A stretch of DNA of 41,994 nucleotides from Candidatus Altimarinota bacterium (GTDB lineage: Bacteria > Patescibacteriota > Gracilibacteria > BD1-5 > UBA6164), in assembly GCA_028688895.1 (NCBI GenBank), contig JAQTXG010000014.1, positions 1-41,994 of the forward strand, written 5' to 3'. The notes under the pieces were generated by a model. It was not told where the DNA came from. It searched no databases and saw only the letters and a list, made by a program, of their open reading frames with translations. Shown here piece after piece: positions 11,507-20,633 of this stretch (positions within the stretch are counted from its first letter, which is position 1; every line of letters begins with the position of its first letter). The position numbers and the translations under genes were made by a program.

Positions 11507-11705
11507 TTTCTAAGAGAAATTTTTTATTGTTATTAGTTTTTAAGCCTTTTTATTTCATTTAGTTGATAGTGATAGAGTTTATATTTTTTACTTTTACTTT
11601 CTTCCCTTTTCAAGGGAAGTACCGAGGTACGAGGGGATGGGTTAGAAAAAGAGTAACACACTATCTATTATTTATTATTCATTATTATTTATTCACTATT
11701 TTTTT

Positions 11706-12446
11706 ATGACTATTTTTGAATTGGATATATTTTGATTAACTGTTGCACCGACTTATTATTGACTTATGTATGCTATATGATTTATGGCTGGTTATTACAT
11801 AATAAAGAAAAGAGCTGTTATCAAGCCTGAAATCATGGATGATTTGTTTTTGTATGTATTTTTGTGAGTTGTTTTGGGTGGTAGATTTGGATATATATTG
11901 TTTTACAATTTATCTACTTATATATCATCTCCTCTAGATATATTCAAAGTATGGGAATGATGAATGAGTTTTCATGGATGAGTTTTGTGAGTATTGTTGG
12001 CTATGTATTTATTTTCTAGAAAGTATAAGTTAAGTTTTTTGGTTTTGGCTGATCAGATAACATTGATTTTGCCTATTTGATTGTGACTTGGTAGGATTTG
12101 AAATTATTTAAACAAAGAACTGCTTTGATATAGTCCTTATAATTGATTTTTATCTGTAGATGTAAACTGAGTTTGATACTTCCCTTCTCCACTTTTGGAA
12201 TCAGTATTGGAATGATTTGTTTTGTATTTTGTACTGTTGTATTTTTATAACAAAAAACATAATCCTTGACAGATAGCTAGTTTGTTTTTGATTTTTTATG
12301 GATTATTTAGGATATTTGTAGAAGCTTTTTTTAGAATGCCTGATAGTCAGTTGTGATATATATTTTGATATTTTACTATGTGAGAAATACTTACTGCTCC
12401 TATGTTGCTAATTTGACTATATTTATATTTTAGATTTAAAAGATAA
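11706..12446 (+). CDS. lgt: Prolipoprotein diacylglyceryl transferase (code 25)
   Basis: 246-aa membrane enzyme that transfers diacylglycerol from phosphatidylglycerol to the lipobox Cys of prolipoproteins. Recognised from [15 protein letters not shown] (residues about 54-68), WEGGMSFHGGVLGV (83-96; H-G-G) and the Lgt signature GRIGNYLNKE (129-138), with about seven hydrophobic segments. Most invariant glycines, including in GRIGNY and HGG, are TGA. It would modify lipoproteins such as the SGNH esterase at 3.2-3.9 kb. It is followed after one base by the rhomboid gene, so the two form an operon. There is no Shine-Dalgarno before the ATG. Confidence 0.95.
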
Positions 12447-12447
12447 T

Positions 12448-13014
12448 ATGAACAACAGATTAACTTTTTCAAATACACTTGTAATTGTTTCTACTATTGC
12501 TACTTTTTTGGTAATATTGTTCCCAAATCTTTATGCTTTTGGTATGAATAACTTTTTTTTGAATCAATGACTGTATCATATATATGTGATTCAATTTTTT
12601 ACTGGTAGTTTTTTACATGGTTGAATTACTCACTTGTTGTTTAATTCTCTATTTTTATATGTATTTTGAAATATAGTAGAATGATTGATGTGAAGAAAAA
12701 AGTACATAATATTTTTTGTATTTGTAACTGTTTTTAATGGAGTGCTTTTATCACTCGTGAATCAGTGAAATACTGTTTGAATAAGTGGTTTTTGTATGGC
12801 TTTGTTGTCTTTTTATACCTTGGAACTTCGCTCTAGAAATAATCCAGAGTATAAATGATGAATAACAGCTATTATAATCAATGTATGAATATGATTTGTT
12901 CCTGGAATAAGTTTGTATGGACATTTGTTTTGAGCTATTTGAGGTGTAATATTTTATTTGCTTACAAAGGATTTTTTCAGACCAAAGTATGTATGACTAG
13001 ATGTGGAGGTTTAA
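12448..13014 (+). CDS. Rhomboid-family intramembrane serine protease (code 25)
   Basis: 188 aa with about six membrane segments. The catalytic elements are in place: H-x-x-x-N at H62/N66 (ITHLLFN), the Ser motif GISG (Ser113) and the partner His159 in LYGHLFGAIGG. The protein cuts substrates within the membrane; its substrate is unknown. The ATG is one base after the lgt stop (translationally coupled). It ends in TAA directly before a hairpin terminator. Glycine is mostly TGA, with a few GGN codons, as in neighbouring genes. Confidence 0.92.
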
Positions 13015-13377
13015 AAAAACTAGAAGAAAATATTTTCTTCTAGTTTTTTTAGTCTTTTTTACAGTATAGTAAGTATACATTTTTTGGACGAGTTTCATTT
13101 CATCAAGTATTTGAAGTAGTTTCATATGGTGGAAAGTCAACTCAGCTATTACTATCTCAAACTTCATGAGTTCATGCTCATCAATCCCGTGTAGGAGAGT
13201 AGTGATTATGACTTTTAAAATCATCATTTTGAGTACTTCATATTTTTCTTGCTCAAGTTCATCATGTCCTAGATGCGAAATCTGGATCATTAACTGCTCA
13301 AGTATCTGCTCATCTGATAAATTTTCATTGAAGTGCTGTGTATTCTGTCCACCCAGTTGGACAAGCTTGTAAATCAA
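12997..13377 (-). CDS. Uncertain ORF, possibly standard code, antisense to the rhomboid terminator
   Basis: A frame of 126 aa on the minus strand with protein-like composition (for example DEQILEQLMIQISHL and ELMKFEIVIAELTFHHMKLL, both amphipathic helices). It has a TTG start, no TGA-encoded Gly (its few glycines are GGN) and runs through the lgt-rhomboid terminator into TAG. On the opposite strand a code-25 frame about 13200-13565 (…NAITAQLG…VEVRGSLEF…) is also protein-like. I cannot decide which is real; either could be a gene remnant. No family is recognised. Confidence 0.3.
   Translation of the reverse strand: MIYKLVQLGGQNTQHFNENLSDEQILEQLMIQISHLGHDELEQEKYEVLKMMILKVIITTLLHGIDEHELMKFEIVIAELTFHHMKLLQILDEMKLVQKMYTYYTVKKTKKTRRKYFLLVFLNLHI
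13013..13050 (+). terminator. Terminator of the lgt-rhomboid operon
   Basis: An inverted repeat AAAACTAGAAGAAAAT / ATTTTCTTCTAGTTTT overlaps the rhomboid stop codon and ends in a run of T. Confidence 0.85.
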
Positions 13378-13774
13378 ATGCCATTACTGCTCAACTAGGT
13401 ACAGAATGATCTACTAGTCAATTCCATAATGTTGAAGTAAGAGGGTCATTGGAATTTACTTTTAAATCATTTAGTAGTGCAAAAGTGAAAGATGTTCAAG
13501 TAATTACTAATAAGGTAAGTATTACTTCTATAAAAGTTTTTTTTATTCTCATATATTATTTTTTAAAAAAATATTTATGAATTTATTATATTTATTTAGG
13601 TGTATTTTCAAAATTATATATTTTATTTTTAATATACTTTTTAATTATTTTATTTATAGTTTTATTTTAAGTAAGAAAATAGTAAGAAAATATAAATTTT
13701 TTTTAAAAATAATTTTGTTTATTCTGCTTTTATTATATAATCACAGACGTCTTAACAACCTAAGAGGTACCAAA
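13378..13774. other. Unresolved spacer upstream of the glucosaminidase gene
   Basis: The plus strand carries a code-25 frame to about 13565 (…SLEFTFKSFSSAKVKDVQV…) that looks like the tail of a gene without a start. It is followed by a very AT-rich tract that encodes only a hydrophobic extension upstream of the GTG start at 13775. No promoter is obvious. It may be a junction or gene remnant. Confidence 0.4.
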
Positions 13775-14290
13775 GTGGAAACTCGACAGAAAATATTGAT
13801 ATCAATTTTTTTTCTTATGTTTTTCTTTTTCGATATTTCCTTTGCATCTGAAAGTAAAAAAGTGGATTTTATATCTGCTGTTTTACCTAAGATAGAAAAA
13901 GCAAAAGATGATCTCGGAGGAGTTGCTGAGAAGATTCCAGTAAGTCTTGTATTAGCTCAGGCTATTCATGAATCTGGCTGGGGAACTTCTAATTTTGCCA
14001 AAAATAAGAAAAATTTGTTTGGTATTAAGACAGTTGCAGTAGTAGCTAGTAAATCATCTAAACCTAAAAAGAAGATGGTTTACAAGTCTTTTAGAAACAT
14101 CGAACTAGGTATTAAATATTACCTATCGAACTATGTAAATAATGATGATTACAAAGATTTTCGTAAGCATCTAAAACATGGAACTACTGCTTTAATAAAA
14201 CATCTAGGACCTTACGCTGAAGATCCTAGTTATGCTAAAAAACTTCGGAAAATCATAGATGATAATAATCTTTTGGTCTACGATGCTTGA
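13775..14290 (+). CDS. Secreted glucosaminidase-domain protein (Bax/FlgJ-like, standard code)
   Basis: 171 aa from a GTG start at 13775 that has a Shine-Dalgarno AAGAGG seven bases upstream. The longer in-frame ATG at 13577 would only add an AT-rich hydrophobic stretch. A signal peptide (ILISIFFLMFFFFDISFA) precedes a GH73-type N-acetylglucosaminidase domain: IPVSLVLAQAIHESGWGTSNFA with the catalytic Glu in HESGWG, KNKKNLFGIK, and a YKSFRNIELGIKYYL block. It would cleave the glycan strands of peptidoglycan. All glycines are GGN, there is no in-frame TGA, and the stop is TGA followed within 10 bases by a terminator. It is therefore a standard-code gene, probably acquired. Confidence 0.88.
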   Translation: METRQKILISIFFLMFFFFDISFASESKKVDFISAVLPKIEKAKDDLGGVAEKIPVSLVLAQAIHESGWGTSNFAKNKKNLFGIKTVAVVASKSSKPKKKMVYKSFRNIELGIKYYLSNYVNNDDYKDFRKHLKHGTTALIKHLGPYAEDPSYAKKLRKIIDDNNLLVYDA

Positions 14291-14297
14291 TTATTAC

Positions 14298-14327
14298 GGG
14301 TGAAGCTTTTAGCTTCGCCCTTTTTTT
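14298..14327 (+). terminator. Terminator of the glucosaminidase gene
   Basis: The hairpin GGGTGAAGC-tttta-GCTTCGCCC followed by seven T starts only eight bases after the TGA. This supports TGA as the true stop of that gene. Confidence 0.85.
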
Positions 14328-14339
14328 ATGTATAATATA

Positions 14340-14372
14340 TTGACAAAAAGTATAAATATTTTATTATACTAT
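14340..14372 (+). promoter_or_regulatory. Probable sigma70-type promoter
   Basis: TTGACA at 14340-14345 is followed after about 17-18 bases by TTATAC/TATACT. Transcription would start about 20-30 bases upstream of the GTG of the 518-aa gene. Confidence 0.55.
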
Positions 14373-14396
14373 TAATTTAATACTAATTTATTTTTT

Positions 14397-15953
14397 GTGG
14401 ATAAAGTTGATATAATAGGTTGACTTCAAGTCTTAAATACAACTGATTGAATGTGAATCCATGAACGTGTAAATAATGCATTGGAAGATACTATTACTGA
14501 TTATTATTCTGTTTTGGAAATATGATGAGATTCACTCAATATTTCACCTATAGAATATTTTCAATGTGAAAATGGTAATCTCATAAAAAAACTCACTAAA
14601 AATGAATCAATTAATACTTATAGATTAGAAACTTATGAGTATTTATGTAAAAAATTGTGAAAAGATTTTGTAAATAATTTATTGTTTGTAATAAATACTT
14701 CAAGTTCCTCAGAATATATAGATAATTTAATAAAGCCATTAACTGATAAATGAACTATTGAAATGATAAAAGTTTTGGTTTATTTTGAAGCTGATTTAGT
14801 TTGAAAATGACATTTTTATAATTGATATTTAGATCAAATATATGAATCAAGTATTTATCCTGAATCATCAAAAGTATTTTGAATTTATTTGTTTGAATCT
14901 TGATATTATGAAGTATCGTATAAATTTCTTACAAAATTGTTTGATTTTGAAAAATTGTTAAGTTTAGTAAATGAATTGTTAGATAATAATAAAATCGATG
15001 ATGAAGAATTTAATACGCATTTGCAATATATTTATCAAAGTTATTTGGATAATTATTTAATGCAGGATAACAATTATGACAATTTGATAAAATTTGCTGA
15101 AAAGGGTATTTCTCTAGGGGTGGATTGTCAATATCATATAATTTATTGAAATATTCAAAAATGAGATTTGATGAAAGCTTCAATTGAATATAATAATTGG
15201 AGATGATTATCTAAAAATAAAAAATCTTTTTTAGCAAAAAATCCTCTAAAAACTTTGGAAGAGTTTTATTTATTTGGTGCTGAAAATTGAATATTTTGAT
15301 CAGTTGAATTGCTTTTAAAATTTTATAGAGAAGAATTTGCAAATAATTGATTCAATGATGATTATTTTGAAAAGATATTGTTCTTCACAAGTGAATGAGA
15401 TTATTATTTCACTGATGCTGATAAATTGATTTTTGATAAGTTTGATGAATATATAAATAGTTTTGATAATCTAGAAAATATCAAAGATTTGGTAAATATG
15501 TTATTTGATAAATATATAAGAAATAACAATGCTGTTTATTTGGATAAGATACTTCTTATATGTAGAAAATTTCTCAGATGATGATATGGTGAAGATATGG
15601 ATTTAAAGATGTGAATTGCTATCTGATTTGAAAACTTGGTATGTGTTGATATGTTTCATTGTAATCCTGAATCTACTGATGAGATGTATAAGTCTGAATT
15701 GAAAAATCTGCTTTCTCATTATGTAGATATGGATTATCTTAAAAGAAGATTTGATAGTTTACTTTTACAAGTGTGTATACATAATCTGCATTATATAGAA
15801 GATTTATCGAAGTGACTCGATATTGCAACTTCACTTACATCAATTTTTGATTATTATGGTTATACTTTTGATGAACATAAAAATTTTGCATTTGAATATG
15901 ATAAATTTTATGTAGAAAATACACAAAATAAAAAGGCTCTGAACTTGCATTAA
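14397..15953 (+). CDS. Hypothetical protein, 518 aa (code 25)
   Basis: A continuous frame with roughly 20 TGA codons as Gly, from GTG to TAA, ending inside a terminator hairpin. The protein is acidic, rich in Asp, Asn, Tyr and Leu, and has no signal peptide or membrane helix. It reads like a string of alpha-helical hairpins (for example FDFEKLLSLVNELLDNNKIDDEEF), which resembles TPR- or HEAT-like cytoplasmic scaffolds without a clear repeat consensus. No family is recognised. It lies between the standard-code glucosaminidase gene and the standard-code island and is clearly native to the recoded genome. The GTG is chosen for its distance from the promoter; the next ATG is 17 codons in. Confidence 0.75.
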
Positions 15954-15966
15954 GTTCGAGCCTTTT
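15931..15966 (+). terminator. Terminator of the 518-aa gene
   Basis: AAAAGGCTCtGAACTT pairs with AAGTTCGAGCCTTTT around GCAT, overlapping the TAA stop. Confidence 0.85.
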
Positions 15967-16125
15967 GTTTTATTTATCCTCCTTTTTTGTTTGTTTTAAT
16001 TTTATTTTTGATAAAAAGTAACTTTTTATAGCACTAATTATTATTATAAAAAAAATGTATAAGCTGTGCATATTTCACTCCAATCACATTCTAACATATT
16101 ACTTTCTCCGTATAGTATAAAAAAG

Positions 16126-16157
16126 AAAAAGCTCTTAGGAATATCCTAGAGCTTTTA
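16126..16157 (-). terminator. Terminator of the standard-code operon
   Basis: The inverted repeat AAAAGCTCTAGGA-type stem (AAAAAGCTCTTAGGA / TCCTAGAGCTTTT) lies about 75 bases beyond the ABC ATPase stop. On the minus strand it ends in a T-run, so it should close the nine-gene operon. The rest of 15967-16232 is AT-rich and shows no gene. Confidence 0.8.
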
Positions 16158-16232
16158 TTCCTCCCTTTTTTAGTTTGTTTTTGTTTAAAATTTGTTTTTG
16201 TGTTTTTTTTGTTTTCATTTTTCTTTATAACT

Positions 16233-17159
16233 TTAGTTTTTGTTTTCCTCACTAGTAAGTGTTTGGTAAGATGCATTTGATTTCAATATGAAATCTCTAG
16301 CATGTTGTCTGTACTTTGGATCTAGTCCAGCTTTTTCTGCTTCATCAAGTAATGGCTGAATAAGCGGAATGTAACCATTGTATCCCAGTTCTCTTCTTTT
16401 TGGCATGTATTCATCGAATGATACATCATGTACGATTTTTGCACCTCTTTTGTAATCATGTCCTCTGTCGTCAGTGTATAATTGTGATAATACTACCAAT
16501 CTAGACCCCAAAAATCCAGCTTCATGTATGTCATGAGTAACGAATAGTATCGTCATGCCAAATTCTTCCCACAACTCCAGTAAATAGAGTTGTGCATCCT
16601 TGCGGATGTTTTGATCAAGTGCACCAAATGGTTCATCCATGAGTGTTATATCATGTTTTGCCATAAGTGCTCTTATTATTGCTACCCTTTGTTGCATCCC
16701 ACCTGATAATTCAGATGGCATTTTGTTTGCAGCATCTTGTAGCCTGACTCTTTTTAGCAATTCCATTGCTTCGTCTATGTATTTTTGTTTTTCTTGCTTC
16801 CACCAGTTTCTTTTAAGCGCGATTTTCCAAAGTGGTGTAGACCATACCTTTGATAAAATCACATTTTCCAAAACTGATTTATGTGGTATTAACGAGTATT
16901 TTTGATAAACTATACCTCTTTTTTGATTTGGGAAATCCACTTCTTTACCGTCTATTAGGACTTCACCAGATTTAGAAATAAATTCTTGTCCCAAAATCAA
17001 TCGAAACAATGTACTTTTTCCTGCTCCCGATGGACCTAATAGAGTTACGAGTTGACCTTTTTCTATAGATAAATCTAAGTTATCAAGAATTATTTGTCCA
17101 TTGTAACCATGTTCCACATCTTGCATGTGGAGTTTGTTGTTTCTTAACTTTTCATTCAT
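16233..17159 (-). CDS. NitT/TauT-type ABC transporter ATP-binding protein (standard code)
   Basis: 308 aa. Walker A GPSGAGKST (residues about 43-51), Q-loop YQKYS, signature LSGGMQQRV, Walker B TLMDEPFGALD and the switch His in FVTHD are all present. The core resembles SsuB/TauB/NrtD ATPases. A C-terminal extension of about 70 residues (from RGAKIVHDVSFDEY) is longer than in minimal subunits and fits the variant found in urea-carboxylase-associated transporters. It works with the adjacent permease. Its ATG has a Shine-Dalgarno (GAGGA) lying over the permease stop. No in-frame TGA; stop TAA. Confidence 0.92.
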   Translation of the reverse strand: MNEKLRNNKLHMQDVEHGYNGQIILDNLDLSIEKGQLVTLLGPSGAGKSTLFRLILGQEFISKSGEVLIDGKEVDFPNQKRGIVYQKYSLIPHKSVLENVILSKVWSTPLWKIALKRNWWKQEKQKYIDEAMELLKRVRLQDAANKMPSELSGGMQQRVAIIRALMAKHDITLMDEPFGALDQNIRKDAQLYLLELWEEFGMTILFVTHDIHEAGFLGSRLVVLSQLYTDDRGHDYKRGAKIVHDVSFDEYMPKRRELGYNGYIPLIQPLLDEAEKAGLDPKYRQHARDFILKSNASYQTLTSEENKN

Positions 17160-17168
17160 TAGAATTCC

Positions 17169-17987
17169 TCATTCGTATTTGATTTTTTCATAAATCTTTT
17201 TTAGGATTGTATCCATTGAGTAAGCTAATATTGCTGTCCATATGCCGTATGGTATAATAATATCCATATTCATATGTCTTTTATTGATAGCTACTTGATG
17301 GCCAAGTCCAGTTTCAGATGTAGAAAATTCAGACATAATCAAAAAAATCCATGCTGCACCCAAGCTAAAACGAATAACAGTTATCCATCTAGGTAGCATA
17401 AGAGGTAAAACCATCCTATGTACTATCCCTAAATCAGATAATCCTAAAGTTGCTGCTTGTACTGCATATTCTTTTCTGATTCTTTCAGCTTCTAGTAGCA
17501 TATCTCTAGCTATAAAGAATACTGTTCCTAGAGCTATGAGTGATACTTTACCTACGTCTTCAAATCCTACGACATAAGAAATAATTGGTTGAAAAATAGG
17601 AATAACTATCAATGAAAGCACAATAGTAAAAGTGCCAAACATCTTTCTGAAACCAGGATAAACTCCCATGTATAAGCCCCATACTAGACCTATAAATACA
17701 CTAATGGATACTCCATAAAAAAGCCTTTTTAAGCTATCAATTGTATCTACCCAAAAGGTGTATTGGTTTGTGTATTCATCTTTGGTAAATGCCAAAGTTT
17801 TCATCGAATCATACATCTGACTCAAATATGGAAATAATCGATCGTCCGGGTTTATTTGATGACTTGTGTATGCTTTGTATACATACAATGCAAGACATAA
17901 AATAAATGGCCAAGCGATACATGCATATGCAAACCATTTTTTTTGGTCTGGATCAGCATGTATACCTATAAAAAGTGGTTTTTTCAT
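17169..17987 (-). CDS. NitT/TauT-type ABC transporter permease (standard code, TGA stop)
   Basis: 272 aa, about six membrane helices. The EAA loop that contacts the ATPase is visible (QAATLGLSDLGIVHRMVLP). It belongs to the BPD_transp_1 family of nitrate/sulfonate/urea-type importers. I chose the start MKKPLF, 8 bases after a GGAGAT Shine-Dalgarno; a longer frame (MFRDEHLK…) would be encoded by the intergenic hairpin. The stop is TGA. In a UGA=Gly cell this codon would be read and the frame runs straight into the ATPase gene (Gly-Gly-Ile-Leu linker), giving one permease-ATPase polypeptide of about 584 aa. Confidence 0.9.
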   Translation of the reverse strand: MKKPLFIGIHADPDQKKWFAYACIAWPFILCLALYVYKAYTSHQINPDDRLFPYLSQMYDSMKTLAFTKDEYTNQYTFWVDTIDSLKRLFYGVSISVFIGLVWGLYMGVYPGFRKMFGTFTIVLSLIVIPIFQPIISYVVGFEDVGKVSLIALGTVFFIARDMLLEAERIRKEYAVQAATLGLSDLGIVHRMVLPLMLPRWITVIRFSLGAAWIFLIMSEFSTSETGLGHQVAINKRHMNMDIIIPYGIWTAILAYSMDTILKKIYEKIKYE

Positions 17988-18003
17988 TATATTGATCTCC
18001 ATT

Positions 18004-18031
18004 TTCAAGTGTTCATCCCTGAACACTTGAA
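18004..18031 (-). promoter_or_regulatory. Intercistronic hairpin between binding protein and permease genes
   Basis: A perfect 12-bp stem (TTCAAGTGTTCA) with loop TCCC and no T-run. Hairpins at this place in ABC operons commonly protect the upstream binding-protein mRNA and lower expression of the downstream permease; that role is inferred. Confidence 0.65.
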
Positions 18032-18043
18032 TGTTTACAATTG

Positions 18044-19066
18044 TTACTTGATTTCTCCTGCATCAAGCATTTTTTTGACATACCTTGCGTCAAATTCTAG
18101 AGTAACATTATTCTGATTTCCGATAACGGTACCATTTGGAAATTTGACACCGATTTTGTCAACGTCGCTAGCAGTTAAACCAGTAGAAAATAACCAGTCA
18201 TGTACTCTGCCTTTCATATTGTTTATAAAAGCTTCTGAGCTCATGAAGTCGATTGCATCTTTTGGTTTATCTAAACGAAATGTTGTAGATAACTGATCTT
18301 TGTAGCTTTCCAGACTATCTCCTGGAATTGCAGCAACAGCAGTCAGTACTTGATCGTTGTTCATAGAACCTACGACTTCATACCAAATACCTACCAATGC
18401 TTCGATTACAGCGTCAGGCATATCAGCCGAAACAGCCAATCCATCGACAATGTAACCAGGATATTGAGCTGAACTACACAGATTATTGACGTTTTTTACT
18501 TGGTTAACGAAAGGTTTCCATGTAATTGCTGAAGCCTTTTTATCACCTTCAAATGCAATTACTATGTCGCTTTCTGCTGCTTGAATCGCAGGTACTGAGC
18601 GTATGTCAACACCTATGTCTTTCAGGCAAGCAAAAAACAACATATCAGATACAGAATCATTATCGTATCTGAATTTTGTACCATTGTCAACACAGTCTTT
18701 CAGTGATGTGCATTCGTTTGAGAATACCACATCGCTGCCGCTTGAAAAATCGCCGTTAATTGGGAACTTGATTTTTTTGCTAGTAGCAATAGACCAAGCG
18801 TCACCGTTTGTGATAGTCACTGCATCGATTTTTCCGTTACGGAATAGATCGAGAGAATCGCTATAGCTTGATGCTTGGATGATTTGGAGTTTAACTCCTT
18901 TTTTATCTTCCCATTTCTTTACTATACCCGTTCTTTTTGCATATTCCCACTGGTACCAGTAGGCATAAAATGACCAACCGATTTTGTAGACTTTTTCTTC
19001 AGCATGGCTTGTGGCTGATGCAAAAAACAAAAGTGTTGCAATTACAGATAAAATGATTTTTTTCAT
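18044..19066 (-). CDS. NitT/TauT-like periplasmic substrate-binding protein (standard code)
   Basis: 340 aa with a classical Sec signal peptide (MKKIILSVIATLLFFASATSHAEE, cut after SHA). The mature protein begins with KIGWSFYAYWYQWEYA and has the NMT1/THI5-like periplasmic-binding layout: SYSDSLDLFRNGKIDAVTITNGDAW and a long C-terminal lobe (VIGNQNNVTLEFDARYVKKML). Such proteins bind small organic nitrogen or sulfur compounds, amino-acid derivatives or urea; the ligand is unknown. It is cognate to the permease and ATPase encoded downstream. Standard code throughout, stop TAA. Confidence 0.88.
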   Translation of the reverse strand: MKKIILSVIATLLFFASATSHAEEKVYKIGWSFYAYWYQWEYAKRTGIVKKWEDKKGVKLQIIQASSYSDSLDLFRNGKIDAVTITNGDAWSIATSKKIKFPINGDFSSGSDVVFSNECTSLKDCVDNGTKFRYDNDSVSDMLFFACLKDIGVDIRSVPAIQAAESDIVIAFEGDKKASAITWKPFVNQVKNVNNLCSSAQYPGYIVDGLAVSADMPDAVIEALVGIWYEVVGSMNNDQVLTAVAAIPGDSLESYKDQLSTTFRLDKPKDAIDFMSSEAFINNMKGRVHDWLFSTGLTASDVDKIGVKFPNGTVIGNQNNVTLEFDARYVKKMLDAGEIK

Positions 19067-19075
19067 AGTTAGAAC

Positions 19076-19402
19076 CTATTGTTTTGGTGTTGGAAATCTG
19101 CAGTTTGATTTATTGCATTCTGCAGAGATTGTTTCGCGTGTATTAACTTTGTTTATTCCAGATATTGAACAAGAATAAAAATTATCGATAGTGTTAAATC
19201 TGACGCAATATGCTTTAGTCCATTCAAATAAATCAGGACGGACATTGTTTGCATAAGTTAACATGTTTGATTGATATATTTCTATATCGTTTTTATTTTG
19301 ACCGATGTGTTCTTTGTATGCAGGAATAGCAATAGATGCTAATATACCTACAATAGCAACAACTATCATCAGTTCAATCAAAGTAAAGCCTTTATTTTTC
19401 AC
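19076..19402 (-). CDS. Type IV pilin-like protein (standard code)
   Basis: 108 aa from a GTG start behind an AGGAG Shine-Dalgarno. It has a class III prepilin leader [29 protein letters not shown], with cleavage after Gly and Glu5 of the mature protein. A short globular domain follows with four cysteines (CV, CS, EC, CR) that could form disulfides. It would need a prepilin peptidase and assembly ATPase, neither of which is encoded here. A single minor-pilin-like gene inside an ABC/TelA operon is unusual. TAG stop. It may be a surface-exposed anchor or a subunit that joins a host pilus or secretion machine. Confidence 0.88.
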   Translation of the reverse strand: MKNKGFTLIELMIVVAIVGILASIAIPAYKEHIGQNKNDIEIYQSNMLTYANNVRPDLFEWTKAYCVRFNTIDNFYSCSISGINKVNTRETISAECNKSNCRFPTPKQ

Positions 19403-19416
19403 ATATGGTCTCCTGT

Positions 19417-20631
19417 TTAAAATTTTTCGTTTGCTGCATCGATATTTGCATTTTTGATTGTTACATCGACTTCTTGTTTCAGTTTCAGTAACAATTTTTC
19501 TGCTTCGCGACGATTTTCAGCCGATTGTTTTTCGTTTTCACGGTCTGCTTTTATTGCTTCAACAGTAGACTTTACCACTTGTTCAAGCTCTTGAGCTCTT
19601 TTTAATGCCAAGCCTTGACTTTGTTTTGCGACAGAAACAACTTCATCGATAACACCTGTAGTGTGTTTGTTGATTCTAGATTCAACATCATCCAGTGCCA
19701 TTCTGTCTGCTTGAGCTGATTTAGTTTCATAAAGAGCTAAAAGCTCAATCACAGATGCTTTCAATTTCGGAATCACAAACAGGATACCTCTTACGATACC
19801 TTCGATTTCGATTTTGATTGCTTCTTGAGTCCGACGAACACGTGGAATCATTACAGCACTTGATTCGACATATGCATGTTTGAGTTGCAGATATCTGGTA
19901 TCAAATGATGCAATTTGTTGGTAAAAATCACGTACCGCTTGAAGTTTTAGCGTATCGTTGCTTTGAATTGCTTCTTGAGCTTCTTTTTCATATCGATTTT
20001 TTGCTAGTTTTAGAATGTCTTCACCAGCAGCAATATGAATACGGAGGCCGTTTATTTGAGCAATGGAAGCATCTCTTAAACGATCTAGTTTTTCGCTTTC
20101 GTTTGAGAGGGTTTTGATGCGATTGTTGTACTTGTTTACCAGTTCGTCAAATTTGCTCGTAATCGTGTCTTGACTTTGAATCAAGTAATCGATATAGTTT
20201 GCAATTCCACCGAAAAAGCTAACTAGCCAAGCAAAGTTTCTGGCAAACCAACCTTGACCGTTAATGATTTGATTTTTGGTTTCATCTAATTTTAATAGAT
20301 TTATTCCATCATTCAATTCTACGGCTAATTTACCTGCTAGACCAGCTTCTTTGGTCTTTACGCCATTTAGTAGCTCGTCTAATACTTGGTTTAAATCCTT
20401 TTGAGGGCTTGCACCGAAGTAAAGGTTTGATGCAGTATCCATAATGTCATGACCATTTACAATGGTTGCTACATTTTGGAGTTCTTCTTGAGACATTTCT
20501 GATCTGTTAATCAGATCTTTGTCACCAGATGTTTCGATTACCATCGGCAGATTTTTGGTTTCATTGATTCCAAAAACTGCCGCATCTGAATTTGCAGGTG
20601 TTAAAGTTTGTGTTTCGTTTTGATTGGTCAT
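19417..20631 (-). CDS. TelA-like (toxic anion resistance family) protein (standard code)
   Basis: 404 aa, soluble and mostly helical. It has long coiled-coil-like stretches ([45 protein letters not shown], and a C-terminal [20 protein letters not shown]-type coil). Order and length resemble the TelA family (YceH/KlaA-related), proteins linked to tellurite, colicin and envelope stress resistance whose molecular role is unclear. The stop lies about 14 bases before the pilin GTG. The start is 2 bases after the stop of the 269-aa membrane gene, so the two are coupled. Family call is by pattern, not alignment. Confidence 0.7.
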   Translation of the reverse strand: MTNQNETQTLTPANSDAAVFGINETKNLPMVIETSGDKDLINRSEMSQEELQNVATIVNGHDIMDTASNLYFGASPQKDLNQVLDELLNGVKTKEAGLAGKLAVELNDGINLLKLDETKNQIINGQGWFARNFAWLVSFFGGIANYIDYLIQSQDTITSKFDELVNKYNNRIKTLSNESEKLDRLRDASIAQINGLRIHIAAGEDILKLAKNRYEKEAQEAIQSNDTLKLQAVRDFYQQIASFDTRYLQLKHAYVESSAVMIPRVRRTQEAIKIEIEGIVRGILFVIPKLKASVIELLALYETKSAQADRMALDDVESRINKHTTGVIDEVVSVAKQSQGLALKRAQELEQVVKSTVEAIKADRENEKQSAENRREAEKLLLKLKQEVDVTIKNANIDAANEKF

Positions 20632-20633
20632 GA

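Larger units (their letters stand above)
10905..11705. other. Long intergenic region with repeats
   Basis: About 800 bases between the divergent M23 and lgt genes hold no credible gene. From left to right they contain an AT-rich M23 leader; a loose inverted repeat AAAAGTCAA...TTGACTTTT around 11105-11175; the repeat-like stretch 11255-11321; the structured element 11363-11506; a further GC-rich hairpin (TTCCCTTttcAAGGGAA near 11600); and a TTATTATTCATTATTATT-type stretch just before lgt. The GC-rich pieces stand out from the AT-rich genome. Confidence 0.7.

Noticed and set aside
16091-16276. 61-aa Lys/Asn/Thr-rich minus-strand ORF
   Set aside because: It overlaps the ABC ATPase 3' end and the operon terminator; low-complexity A-rich sequence, no start context.
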